Assembly (NCBI RefSeq): GCF_037893015.1
Contig: NC_133660.1
Span: 282,907,067 to 282,971,066 of the forward strand
Direction of reading: 5' to 3'
DNA: 64,000 nucleotides
Origin: Macrotis lagotis
Lineage: Eukaryota; Chordata; Mammalia; Peramelemorphia; Peramelidae
Each line of letters begins with the position of its first letter. Position 1 is the stretch's first letter. The position numbers and the translations under genes are program-made. Positions 38,451 to 50,479 of the stretch are shown one piece after another. The notes under the pieces were generated by a model that saw only the letters and a program-made list of their open reading frames with translations, made no database searches and was not told the origin of the DNA.

Positions 38451-41400
38451 AAAATGTGTTATATCTGACCACTCTCCCCCCGTGGTCCATCCTCTCCTCT
38501 ATCACTCACATCACCCCCCCTTCCCCTGTCCCCCCTCCTTCTTACTCCAGATGTCTATACCCCATTGAGTATATATGCTGTTTCCTCTCCTAGCCACCTC
38601 TGATGAGAGCAAAGGTTCCTTCCTTCCCCCCTTGCCTCCCCCCTTCCATATCATTGCAATAGCTCATTGTAATAAAGAAAAATCTTATTATATGAAATAT
38701 CTTGGCCTATTCCCCCCTCTCCTTTTTCTTTCTCCCATTACATTTCCCTTTTTTTCTATTGACTCCATTTTTACACCATATTTTATGTTCCAATTCAGCT
38801 TTCTCCTGTGTTTCAACTATAAAAGCACCCTCTATCTGCTCTATTAACTGAGAAGGTTCATATGAGTATTATCAGTGTCATTTTTCTATGCAGGAATACA
38901 TGCAGTTCATCATCATTAAGTCCCTCATATTTCCCCCCCTCCTCCAATCTCCATGCTTCACCTGAGTCCTGTATCTGAAGATCAAACCGTCTGTTCAGCT
39001 CTGGCCATTCCAAAAGGAACCTTTGAAATTCCCCTGGTTCATTGAAAGTCCATCTTTTTCCCTGGAAGAGGACATTCATCCTTGCTAGGTAGTTCATTCT
39101 TGGCTGCATTCTAAGCTCTTTTGCCTTCCGGTATATTATATTCCAAGCCCTACGAGCTTCCAATGTAGTTGCTGCTAAGTCCTGTGTGATCCTGACTGCA
39201 GCTCCATGATATTTGAACTGTGTCCTTCTGGCTGCTTGTAATATTTTCTCTTTGACTTGGGAGTTCTGGACCTTGGCTATAATATTCCTAGGGGTTGTTT
39301 TTTGGGGATCTCTTTCTCTGGGGTGGGGGGGGGATTGGTGGATTCGCTCCATTTCTATTTTGCCCTCTGCTTCTAGAATATCAGGGCAATTTTCCTGTAG
39401 TAATTCTTTGAAAATGATGTCAAGGCTCTTTTCCTGATCATGACTTTCAGGTATTCCAATAATTTTTAAATTATCTTTCCTAAGTCTGTTTTCCATATCA
39501 GTTGTTTTTTCAATGAGATATTTCACATTTTCTTCTAATTTTTCATTTTTTTTGGTTTTGAAATATTGATTCCTGATTTCTGGTAAATTCATCAATCTCC
39601 CTGAATTCTATTCTTTGTCTGAAGGATTTGTTCTCCTCAGAGAGTTTTCTTATCTCTTTTTCCATCTGGCCAATTTTGCTTTTTGAGGCATTCTTCTCCT
39701 CAATAACTTTTTGAACTGTTTTATCCATTTGACCTAAGCTGGTTTTTAGCATGTTATTTTCTTCAGCATTTTTTTGGATTTCCTTGACTAGGCTGCTGAC
39801 TTCATTTTCATATTTTTCCTGCATCTCTCTCCTTTCTTTTCCCAGTTTTTCTTCCAACTCCCTCATTTGATTTTCAAAGTCTTTTTTGAACTCTGTCATA
39901 GCCTGAACCCAATTTCTGTTTTTCTTGGAGTCTTTAGATGCAGGTGCTTGTGCTTCCTCATCTTCAGACTGAGTGTTTTGATCCTTCTTGGGCTCATATG
40001 CAAAATATTTCTCAATGGTCTTCCTCTTGTTTCTCTGCTTGCTCATTTTCCCAGCCTGGGGCTGGTTTTGGGGTGCTTCCTGAGCTTTTGGGACACTCCC
40101 ACAAGGGTCTCAGTGTGTGAGGCTCTGTCCTCCCTCCTGGTCTGTGAATGACCATAAGCACCCCGCTCTGCCATGGGGCTGAGGTGAGGGGGGCCCTGCT
40201 GTTCTATCAGGGGCCTAGACTGCAATCAATATCTGAATGTGGTCAGAGCCCCAGAGTCCTGTTCCAGGGGCAGAGGACCGAGCTCAGCAGTCTCTCTTTT
40301 CACTCCCCTCCCTCAGCTCAGTGGGCTCATGCCCCGGAGGCTCCTGCTTACCGGCTCCGCCTGCTTCTGTTTCCGGATCTGGGCTGCTAGGTGTGCCCTG
40401 AGGGCTGGGCTCCACTTGCTGGCTCTAGCAGAGGTCCCCCGCTGTTCCCCCACTTTGTGCCCGGTGCTCCCCGGGGTGCAGCTCAGGAGACTCCCGCACT
40501 GCTGTGAGCCACGGCTCCCAGCACCCTGGGGCTGCCTCCAGGAGGCTGAAGTTCTTTCATTCTGGGGGGCCACCCCTCTGGCAGGCCACCCCTCCAACCT
40601 TGGGGGAGCAGAGCCTTTCTGCTCTTTTCCACATTACCTTGAGTAGGAGAACTGCCTCGCTGGGTCCCTTTTTGGGTTCTGTCTCTTGAAAGTTTAGTTA
40701 GAGTCCTTAGTTTCTAGTTTTATCAGAGAGCGCCTAAGACTGGATCCCTTCTTGTCGCCATCTTGGCTCTGCCCCCTCCAGTGATATTCCACCTGTGTTT
40801 TCTTGATGTTAATTGTTAGACCAAAATGAGTACAAGCAGCAGAGAATTGATCCATACTTTGTTGCATCTCAGCTTCAGAAGTCATTGACGGCACAGATAT
40901 CTGCAAATAGAAGATCATGCATCAACACTCACTCCACTTTGGTCTTGGCTTGAAGTTGAAGAATTTACCATCATTATGGCAGCTGACCTTGATGAGTGTT
41001 CATCCTCAGTAAAGGCATTTGATAACATGACTGAAAACATCATGCTAAAAAGCATGGCACTCCTTTGGTGACCAGGAAATCTTGAAAGCATTGTCCACTA
41101 TCCAGAACCCAGGCGCACAAGCTGTTGTAAAATTGACATATGATACTAATGAACTTCTCTGGGCAACTAAATTTTGACATAATTTCCCATAAACCCTCAC
41201 AACTCCTTGGTCATATCTACAAATATTACTACAGACCACTGCTCTGCTCCTGGCATGTTTTCTGGAGTTGTTGAACAGCAAATAGCATATCCACTGTTTC
41301 TCAACCCCTTCTGAAGCCACACTGGCTCTCAGGAGACCATCTTCCAGGTGAAGAACCAACCTATCGTTAAGGACTCTGGCAAGAATGTTACCAGGAATGA

Positions 41401-43024
41401 CTAAAAGAGAAATACCCCTGTGATTGTCACAGGACAAACTTCCCTTTACCTTTATAGAGATGGACGATGGAGGCATCCTTGAATTCTTGGGCGGGGGGGG
41501 GGGGGGGGTAATCTCTTCATGCCTTATAACCTGGAACATTTCAGTCAACTTTTTGATGAGTAATGGATCGTCCACCTTGTAGAATAGAATTAGAACCAGG
41601 TGCTTTGCCATTTGAAAAGAGCCTAATGGCATTCAAAATCTCTTCTTCAGTTGGAACTTCAGCTAAGGACAGTTTGACTTCATCTTGAGGTAAAAGGTCA
41701 ATGACTTCTGTACTGATGATTTCTTTGTCTGTTAAGGTCTGTTAAGAATACTATGGAAGAGTTCAGTACATCTCTCTAGAATCATGTCCCTATTGTTAAT
41801 CAATGTGGATACATAAATAGCTATCAGGACATCATAAAAGCACTTTGGTTTGTTACTTTCTAGAAAAAAACTGGATTTCATCAGCCTTCTTTCTGAGCCA
41901 AGAGTCCTACATCTTTGTAAGCTTCCCTTGTACTTTACTTTTGATGGAATTAAATGCTGCCTTCTTAGAAATGGATGAACTATCCTGCTGTGAAGTTTTT
42001 TGTTTTTCATTTAGCAGCTGTATATTTCCTCATCATTTTAGTCGAACTAGTCTTGATATTTGTGAGTGATCTGATGCATAAATGCAGTGCTGTATTGCCA
42101 GCTGTGTGTTGGCTCAATTTTCTCTCCAAGTTAGCAACAAGCTGTTCCTGGTCAGAGAGCATTCTAATCTCTTGATATTAATTCTTCTAATTGTCATTTT
42201 GCCTTAGGGCCTCTGCTTCAGCTGAATGAGAGTATTTAGCTTGCAGAGGATGAGTTTGTGATCAGTCCAGCACTCTGCACCACACATTGCCCTTGTTAAC
42301 TTTCACATCCTGTCTGTCTCTTCTTACAGTCACATAGTCCATTAGATGCCAATGTTTGCTACGGGGGTACATTCAGAAAGTTTTATTGTGTAAATGGAAG
42401 AAGTGTTTGTGATGGAAAGATCATGAGACACACAAGTCTTCAGTAATAGGTGACCATTGCTGTTGCTGTTTCCAACTCCATTCTTCCCAGACATTCTTTG
42501 CCATGTCTGGTAATCTAAATCTACTCTAACCTTAAAGTCACCCAGAATTATGTTTGTCCTCTTTTGGTACGTTGATAATAAGGGTCTCTAGGAATTCATA
42601 AAATTTTTCTTTGACTTTCATCAGGTGCACATGCAGTGAGAGCATAATCCTGATAATGGTGATGTGGTGTTTTCCTGGAAGTGGAAATGTCATTACCCTG
42701 AACTTGCTCACTTCTTTTGGTAGACATTCAAGCTTGTTGATTTGATTAGTTTTAATTGAGCAACCTATTGCAACTTCAACAATGGTCACCTTCACTGCAG
42801 CCATTCCAGAAAAACATGTATCCAGTTCCAACTTCAATAAGCTGACCTTCATTTGTCAGCCTTGTTTCACTCAGGGCTGCTATTTGGCTATGATACCTAC
42901 TGAGTTCTCTTGCAACAAGAGCTGTTCATCTTTCAGGTCTATTGGATCTTGCATTGTCTATGAGTGTGCACACATTCCATGCTACAATGGTGAATGGAAT
43001 CTTTTTGAAGAAGTTTTTATAGAA

Positions 43025-43026
<2 letters not shown>

Positions 43027-43071
<45 letters not shown>
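43027..43071 (+). repeat. (TG)n microsatellite in LINE
   Basis: About 22 TG units within the endonuclease end of the RTE-like LINE. Confidence 0.95.
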
Positions 43072-43072
<1 letters not shown>

Positions 43073-43467
43073 TTGACCACACTGTGGGATTCCTGCCTTC
43101 CATGGCAATCAGGCTAGGGTTAGTAAGTCGACAATTTTTAGAGTACCTTTTCTAACCCCTTCTTCAAATCAAGAGGTGATCAGTGTGATACTTAAAAGGG
43201 CTGCTTAGTCACTCGGGGGGTTGCCCAGTCTTACTGCTGCTTTCAGTGGGGAAATGATCCTATGACCTGATTCTCTTGTATGCAGTATTGTGACTACAGC
43301 TCTCAGTGCACCTGCTGCTTTATCACTTACGTGTTGCCATAGGGCTTTGAGATAGGAATGGTAAAGTGGTATGGGTAATGTCTTTTAATATGTGCATAAA
43401 TCTGATTTAAGTGAGGCAGAGCTTCAGGAAGTCATTGACCTCTCTCTTTCAAAGTTATCATGATCCA

Positions 43468-44473
43468 GTCAAATTTTCAAATAACCAAGCCATTCCCCAA
43501 ATGACAAATGGTCAAAGGATATGCAAAGGCAATTTACAGCTGAAGAAATCAAAGCAATCCATAGTCACTTTTAAGAGAAATGCAAATTAAAGCATCTCTG
43601 AGATACCACCTTACACCTCTCAGACTGTCCAGTATGACTAAAAAGGACAATATCAATGTTGGAAGGGATGTGGGAAATCTGGGACATTAATACATTGTTG
43701 GTGGAACTGTGAACTCATCCAGACTTTCTGGAGAAAAATTTGGAATTAACACCAAAGGGCAACAAAAATGTGCATACCCTTTAACCCAGAAATACCACTA
43801 CTGGGTCTATACCCTGAAGAGATGATGAAAAAGGATAAAAACATCACTTGTACAAAAATATTCATAGCACCCTGTGTGTGGTAGCAAAGAATTAGAAATT
43901 AAATGAATGTCCTTCATTTGGGGAATGTCTTAGCAAACTGTGGTATATGTATGTCATGGAACACTATTGTTCTATTAGAAACCAAGGAGGGATGGGAATT
44001 CAGGGAAGCCTGGAAGTGTTTGCATGAATTGATGCTGAATGAGATAAGCAGAAACAGAAAAACATTGTACACTCTAACAGCAACATGGGGTGATGACCAA
44101 CCTTGATGGACTCGCTCATTCCATCAGTGCAACAACCAGGGACAATTTTGAGCTGTCTGCAGTGGAGTAATACCATCTGTATCCAGAGAAAGAATTGTGA
44201 AGTTTGAACAAAGACCAAAGACTATTACCTTCAATTTAGGGGGAAAAAAACATTATCTTATTATGTAATTTTGCTATCTCTTATACTTTATGTTTCTTCC
44301 TTAAGGATCTGATTTCTCTCCTATCACATTCAACTGAGATCAATGTATACCATGGAAACAATGTAAAGACTAACAGAATGCCTTCTGTGGGGGTGGGGAG
44401 GAGGGAAGCAAGACTGGGGGGGGGGACTGTAAAACTCAAATAAAATATTTCTAGAAAAAAACCCAAAAAAACC
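43468..44473 (+). mobile_element. 5'-truncated L1 3' end, nested in the RTE-like LINE
   Basis: Late ORF2 and 3' UTR of L1: 'ACATTGTTGGTGGAACTGTG', 'GAACACTATTGTTCTATTAG', 'CCATCTGTATCCAGAGAAAG', then AATAAAATATTTCTAG and an A-rich tail. Flanking repeats AAAGTTATCATGATCCA (43451-43467) and AAAATTATCATGATACA (44474-44490) match at 15 of 17. Confidence 0.85.
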
Positions 44474-45160
44474 AAAATTATCATGATACAGTGGCAAGAC
44501 AGAACCAAGATAACTGGTGATGGTTCTAGATGCAGTGGATGATTCCTGGTAGCTTCAATGTCTAATCAATGTCTACGTACTCCATAGTACCTGTTTCATC
44601 TGCCTTTATGGCTGTTGGAATGAAGTGTTCTCATCTGCCCATTCCACCAGTGGAAGACTTCACAAGCTTGGAGTAGATACCCCCCCAACTTACCAATGGG
44701 TTTGAGACCCCTCAGTTATCCTCAACTTGTTTTAGCACCCCCTGCTGAAATGGTTTACCAGGGTATAACCATTGTGCATGCCACAGCTTCTTGGAGCCCA
44801 CAGGTGGCTCAGGTGGACATCAAAGTGGATAGCATTCCTGAAACAGTCTCGGTAACCCTCATACCAGAGGTACTAGTCTTCCTTAAACACACCTTATAGC
44901 CCTAGAGGTCTAGGAAGAGGTGTAGTGAAAGAGTAACTTGGCTGCTATATCTTACAAAGGAGTAAAAGAAAAAGGAACCCTCATGGAAGGTCTCATTCAG
45001 AAAGTGCACCATCAATGAGTGAGAGGAGAGGATGAACCAGAGAAAGTGAAATGAAGATCCAGGCCAATCTGGGGACCCTCAAATGTGTGGAGAGCTCATG
45101 GCAGGCCTGCCCAGGATGAGCAAGTGAATTGTGATCTACCTGATTGGAGGGAGAGGTGAC

Positions 45161-45640
45161 TAGGATGAAGAAGACTGATCATGTGCCTGTCAAAGGTTGA
45201 GTATCTGTTACATTTTGTTTGACATAACAGACTCATTTTGGCAAACACTGGGACTACCCTCCCTACAAAGTACACTCCCTGAAAAAAAAAGTTCCCAGAA
45301 AGAAGGGAATTATCCTTTAAAATTGCCAGATAGATGCTTATTTGTGTCTGTATTTTCTGTTAGAATGTAAGCTCACTGTGAGTAGGGATTGTTTCCTTCT
45401 GTGAATTTGCATGTACAAAATGCTTAAATACTTGTTCCTTGGTTGAATGACACTCTGGTATCAAGGTAGAAAGAACATATTATCTTCATTGTTGCATCAG
45501 TGATGGAACACAAGACCTTGGTGTGTTTATTGTTTGCTGGACATTTTTGAAAGCAGCTAGCTGGCAGCATGCTTCCTAAGAGTTCTCCAGCGAGGTGCCA
45601 TCTGTCCAACTATGAATAGCATGCAAGATTCTTCACTTGA
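45161..45640. other. Intergenic; one LINE/MIR-type tail
   Basis: About 45345-45455 resembles an old LINE or MIR 3' end ('GAATGTAAGCTCACTGTGAG'). Nothing else recognised. Confidence 0.4.
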
Positions 45641-46174
45641 AACTTTGACACGCTTTAGTCTCTGCCAAGGAAGTGACTCTTCTCTTTACTAAAGCTAACC
45701 CCCTGCGTGCAACCTCAGTCCTATCCTGGCCAGTGTCCAAGGAGAGGTTGTTGAGTTTAGTATCTCCCTTGGTCTCCCATTCTTTCTCTTCTTATTCCCA
45801 ACAAACAAACCCAGAACTCCTCTTTGCTTGAGCCACCATCCTCTCATTTTCTGTCTTAGAATTCTCTGTTATAGTCAAATTTCTAAAAGGAAAACATTTG
45901 TTGCTTCTACTGCCTCACTTCCCACTCATTTCTCTACCCCTTTGCAATCTAGCTAGCTTCCTGCCCCTTCTCTCTGCTGAGTTGGCTCTCCCTGAGGTCA
46001 TCTATGATGCCTCTTTCTTTCTGTTCTCTTTCTGTTCTGATCTTTCCTCAGTCTCTGAAGTTGTTGACCATTCTGTCATTCAGGACACTCCACTCCTTGC
46101 TCTCCACAGTCACTCCTTTACCTCTCCCAGCATCCCTGCCTCCTTTGAAATTCACTTGGTCAAAAATTTCTACC

Positions 46175-46334
46175 TGGGATAACTATGTGACACAGTAGAT
46201 AGAGCACTGGCCCTGGAGTCAGGAGGACCTGAGTTCAAATCTGGTCTCGGACATTTAATAATTAACCCAGCTGTGTGACCTTGGACAAGTCACTTAACCC
46301 CATTGCCTTGCAAAAACCAAAAAAATAAAAGAAA
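46175..46334 (+). mobile_element. tRNA-derived SINE
   Basis: Complete copy with imperfect target duplications (AAAATTTCTACC before; AAAGATTTCTACC after). Confidence 0.85.
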
Positions 46335-46918
46335 GATTTCTACCAGCCCAAGTTATGGTGGCTGCAGTATTATGACCTGTGGCATTTCTCCCTCCACCAT
46401 CTTTCTTGCTGGACCCCGAACTTTAGGTACTTGAATATTCAGGCAGATGCTCCCTTAATCTTCCAAACCTCCATTCCACCCCTTCCCCTCAGTCACTTCC
46501 TAGAGCCCATCATTAGCCCCAAGTGTTCCACTTCTCTAATTAGGAACTCAGAGTGTCCCCCTCTGTAACATTCTATCATTCCAACTCTCCCTTTGCCTCA
46601 GTGTCTTCTTCTTTGCCTTTACTGAGATCTTCAATCCTTCTTTCTCTCAGTACTTTTTTTGTCATCACCCCACTTCTCTCCCCTCCCTCCAACGTCAACC
46701 CAATGTTAGCCATTCCATTTCTATATTGTTCTCTGCCCCGTTGTCCTGTCACTTTTTTGTAGTCAAATTTTACTTTATTTCTATCTACTATCTCTGCTCC
46801 TATGAACACAGAAGAAATTCATATGAAATTCATGGGATCCAATCTCAACTGGGCTGCCACTATAGCAAGGCAACCCTTTTATTGATTGATTCCCTATTTC
46901 ATTCCCATAGAAACTTTT

Positions 46919-46923
<5 letters not shown>

Positions 46924-46986
<63 letters not shown>
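46924..46986 (+). repeat. (CT)n microsatellite
   Basis: About 31 uninterrupted CT units. Confidence 0.95.
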
Positions 46987-46992
<6 letters not shown>

Positions 46993-47690
46993 TGCCCCTT
47001 ATTTTACAGGGAAAAAAAAACTGAGGACTTTCAATGACTTCCTTCTCCCATTCTCTTTGTCTTTAAACCCATGGACCTCATCTCCCATTCTCCTCCTTTC
47101 CCCTGGGATGGCAGAGATGGCAAATGCCTCCTCTGGCACTTGGCTCCTTCCCCTCCTTCTGTACATTGTTGATCACTCCCCCTCAAAATCTTCAAACTCT
47201 ACTGTTCTTTTTCCTACTGTCTTCAAACATGTCTGCTCCCCCCACCTTTAAAAAGCCTTCACTAGATTTCAATGTCCTCTCAAACTATCATCCTGTCCTT
47301 TCAAACCAATATTGCCCCCTCTGTGGATTCAGAAGTGAACTGAAGGACCAGCCAGCATTGACTATGGTAACTTTCGAGATTGAGCTTCACACATGGCCCA
47401 AGTTCACACAGATCATAAATGAAGTCTTCCCCAGTTTTCCCCCTTTCCACTCTCCCCTTAAATCTTTTCTGCCCTCTGAAAACCAATTGGGATTCTGTTC
47501 TTGAGGTATTCATGCAAAACTGGAATTCTGGAGAGTTTTCCAGGGCTCTGGGGAGGCTCAAACATTGTCCTTTCAAGCACCTACCCCACTGCCCTGATCT
47601 AAAGAATGTCAGCAAAGAATTTCTCAATGGCCCCTTATCATTTAGGGTCCCAAGCAGTCCATTTAATACAATTCTAAGCAATCATCACAC

Positions 47691-47945
47691 TGGGTCACTA
47701 GGTTCCATAGTACACTTGGAATCAGAAGGACTTGAGTTCAAATCCAGCCTCAGACACTAGCTGTATGACTTTGGGCAAGTCACTTAACCCTGGCATCAAG
47801 GCCATCTCAGTCATCCTGTTCTTATCTGTCTGTGGAGAAGTGAGGCTAGTGACTAAGCACAGTCCCTGCCTCACTCAAATTCATTTCATATACATGTCAC
47901 CTCCCCAAAGTCATGGTCTTCAAGAACTAAGGACAAACAAAAACA
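47691..47945 (+). mobile_element. RTE-linked SINE (RTESINE type)
   Basis: SINE head 'GAAGGACTTGAGTTCAAATC', then 'AAGGCCATCTCAGTCATCCT' and the 3' end 'GTCTTCAAGAACTAAGGACA'. Confidence 0.75.
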
Positions 47946-48636
47946 AGTAATCCCTAAATGATAGTCTTTTGGGGCGTGCAACAATTTTGACAGATTGACC
48001 TGGATATCAAAGTAACAAAATTAGGCAAATTCAACAAATATAATTGTTAGCATCCTTGGGGTTTGCTTAAAGACCAGAGTACATTCACATTTTTTTTTTC
48101 AAATACACTTTACTTTCTAATCCCCTGGTCACTGGTCACATAGAGTGGTGGTCCCTGCCTTGTACTATTTAGAGGATTCCATAGCATGTAACCAGTAAGA
48201 GCTTAGCCATGAGGAGGTCAGGGTCTGGAATGTTAGTTCCTGATGTCTTCCATCCCAATCTTACAGTACCATCTTGAAAATCCATCTCTTGGTGTTTTAA
48301 CACTAAGCAGCTCTGGTGTGGATTTCTCTTCTGCAGGCTCTCTCTGGTCCTTCTGCTTTTCCTGTCATCATCCTTTAGGTTCCAATTCCATTTCTTCATT
48401 TCAGACATTGAAAACCAGAAGCTAAACTTGGTGAACTGAACATTGTCAATGAAAACACATTAGAGAAACAATAGCAGAGCTATTCCATTTATTATCATTT
48501 TTCTTTTCAGCTAAATTAGGCTTTTTTTTGCAATAACCAGACTTTATTTGGGTTTCTTCATAATCTTCATTAAAATAAAGTCAAAAATTTAAACCCTATT
48601 ACTTAGCTTAACCTCCTTCATAACATTTTATCAGAC
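47946..48636. other. Intergenic, nothing recognised
   Basis: AT-rich, with a T-run near 48090. No gene or clear repeat. Confidence 0.4.
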
Positions 48637-48828
48637 TACTGGGTGGTACCATGGGGCATAAAGTGACCCTAGAGTCAGAAACTCACCCAGGCTCAAACAC
48701 TTGGGAGTTGTGTGACCCTGGGCAAGTCACTTCATTCTGTTGGCTTCAGTTTCCTCACTTGGGAAAATGAGTCGGAGAGGGAAATGTAAAATTGCCCCAG
48801 GATCTCTGTCAAGAAAGCCCCAAATAGG
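48637..48828 (+). repeat. Old long-type SINE
   Basis: 'GTGTGACCCTGGGCAAGTCA', 'CAGTTTCCTCACTTGGGAAA' and 'AAGAAAGCCCCAAATAGGGG' in the order of the longer marsupial SINE. Confidence 0.65.
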
Positions 48829-48928
48829 GGGGCAGCTAGGTGGCACAGTGGATAGAGCACCAGCCCTGGAGTCAGGAGGACCTGAGTTCAAATCCGACAC
48901 CATTACCTTGCAAAAAAACAACCCCCCA
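48829..48928 (+). mobile_element. tRNA-derived SINE, internally deleted
   Basis: GGGGCAGCTAGGTGGCACAG head to 'GAGTTCAAATCCGAC', then a jump straight to 'CATTACCTTGCAAAAA'. About 55 internal bases are missing. Inserted directly after an older SINE. Confidence 0.8.
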
Positions 48929-50303
48929 AAAACCTCACATAAGTCACAGCAAGTGGAGTGGTTCAGCATCCCAGCCATGGGCAAGCAATAGAATAAAGTT
49001 TTCCCACAATTCCTATAATTGAATAAAATTTCTCATGAGATGGAAATTGTACTGTCCCATAACTGAATAGAAATGGAGCTGAGCTGGCTCCAGCACTGAG
49101 TCACAAGACAGAGTCTGGTTCCCACTATTTCCTCACCCTCACATCAACCTGGGAGTGCGCTGCTGGTAGAGGCCAATGGAGGGGAAGTGATGTGGCCAAG
49201 GTCTACCCTCTGCTTGAGGCAGAATGCAGCAGGGTCTTCCTAACTCCAAATTCAGTGTCTGTCTCCTGCTCCGCCGGCTGCCTTGACTGTTCAGTGAACA
49301 TCTGTTGGACAAGTGAATGGGACGAGGAGACAGACCCTGGAGATGAGATAGATATTGGTGAAAGCAGAGAATGTTCTCTCCCTCTCCCCACCCTCAACCC
49401 CTTGCCTTGGCCCAAGTGTGCATGTACAGATAATATTTTATAAATTAGTGAGAATGAATGAGTGAAAATATTACTAAGACTTTTCTATGTGCAGACACAG
49501 GGGAGTCAGAGAAAACCCTCAAGGAGAGCCCTCATTTCATAGTGGGTGATGGTGGCTATAGAAGGCTTTATCCACAAACTTCCATAGGGAGGACCCATGG
49601 TCCTGGGGTTACAGCTGCAAAGCAGAGGGTCAATCAGCCTGTCAAATCTGTCAAAGAGCATTCCTAAACACTGGGGAAGCCTTCCTGGAGTTCCCAGTCC
49701 AGGGGGAGATCATGTACACACAAATATGTGCAATCCAAGAGTGAAAAGAGAGAAAATTGGTGGGAGTCAATCTTGGAGGGAAGGCACCAGCATGAAGTGG
49801 GAATGGAGAGGTTTCTTATAGATAGTGAGATTTGAAGAAAGAATAGAAGGAAAGCAGGGAAGCCTGGAGGGGCAGAGGGAACATATAGGAAGAAAGAGGA
49901 GGTCAGTCAGGGAAAATGGGGAGATGAAGCAGCAAGGAGGCCCTTGCCATTAGATCATGGAGCAAAGTATCAGAAGTTTGGAGAGATCAGAAGGACCTAC
50001 CAGGAAGGATTTTACTGTGGGTCCTAGTGTTGATTAGAAGGAGCCACCAGAGTTTACTGGTCAGAATTGAATGAGGAGGGCCTAGATACAATCAAAGGTC
50101 ATTGCAATAGATGGTGTGGATGAGGAGTGCCTGCTCCAAGGCATGGCCACAGTCAGAAGAGAGAAGGGGGCCCATCCAAGAGATATCTCAAAAGATAGAA
50201 TCTATAGGAGTTAGCAAGTGGGGATAGAGTGGATGAGAGAGAGGAAAAATACCTGGGTGTCTGCAAGGATAGTGAGGGGGAGATTTGGAGGAAGGATAAT
50301 GAT
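48929..50303. other. Intergenic, nothing recognised
   Basis: Unique-looking sequence with only short open frames. No splice-framed conserved peptide. Confidence 0.4.
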
Positions 50304-50462
50304 GGACAGCTAGGTAGCACAGTGGATAGAGCACCAACCCTGGAGCCAGGAGGACCCGAGTTCAAATGTGACCTCAAACACTTAATAATTGCCTAGCCAT
50401 GTGACCTTGGACAAGTCACTTAACTCCATTGCCTTAAATAAAATTTTAAAAAAAGGAAAAAA
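50304..50462 (+). mobile_element. tRNA-derived SINE
   Basis: GGACAGCTAGGTAGCACAGT head and A-rich tail. A short GATAATGA word flanks both sides. Confidence 0.82.
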
Positions 50463-50479
50463 ATGATAATGACTTCACT

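Larger units (their letters stand above)
37577..40789 (-). mobile_element. Half-LINE (HAL1-like): L1 ORF1 without ORF2
   Basis: Inserted in the RTE-like LINE with identical 15-bp target duplications CACCTGTGTTTTCTT at 37562-37576 and 40790-40804. The 5' end lies near 40770-40789 with the L1-like 'GGCAGAGCCAAGATGGCGAC' start. ORF1 is in two overlapping frames, 40046-39543 (MSKQRNKRKTIEKYF, long coiled coil) and 39595-38858 (RKDNLKIIGIPES RNA-recognition part; GAAVRITQDLAATTLEARRA C-terminal domain), so one frameshift separates them. Only about 1.3 kb follows ORF1 before the A-rich tail, with no endonuclease or RT. This matches the HAL1 type rather than a 5'-truncated L1. Needs L1 enzymes supplied in trans. 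Confidence 0.85.
37030..45160 (-). mobile_element. Old RTE-like APE/RT LINE, split by two later insertions
   Basis: Remains lie at 37030-37561 (3' end), 40805-43450 and about 44491-45160 (5' part), all read on the minus strand. Peptide pieces in order: NVCTLIDNARSNRPER (endonuclease start, near 43000), DNHRGISLLVIPGNILARVL and LHLEDGLL (RT, about 41350-41430), HFGLTINIKKTQV (RT end, about 40810), then SVWERR near 37370. A separate 3'-end copy (59030-59185) shares the tail and fixes the 3' boundary. Many stops and frameshifts; clearly dead. RTE clade is an inference from remembered proteins. Confidence 0.75.
45641..47690 (+). mobile_element. CR1/L3-clade LINE fossil
   Basis: CT-rich sequence whose words ('TCTGAAGTTGTTGACCATTC', 'CTCTCCACAGTCACTCCTTT') match the RT-coding part of an old CR1/L3-like LINE as I recall it. 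Interrupted by a SINE (46175-46334) and a CT microsatellite. No intact frame. Edges approximate. Confidence 0.45.

Noticed and set aside
42926-43108. Short frame with poly-TH and NVCTLIDNARSNRPER
   Set aside because: As a host gene: it is the endonuclease start of a dead LINE with a TG microsatellite.
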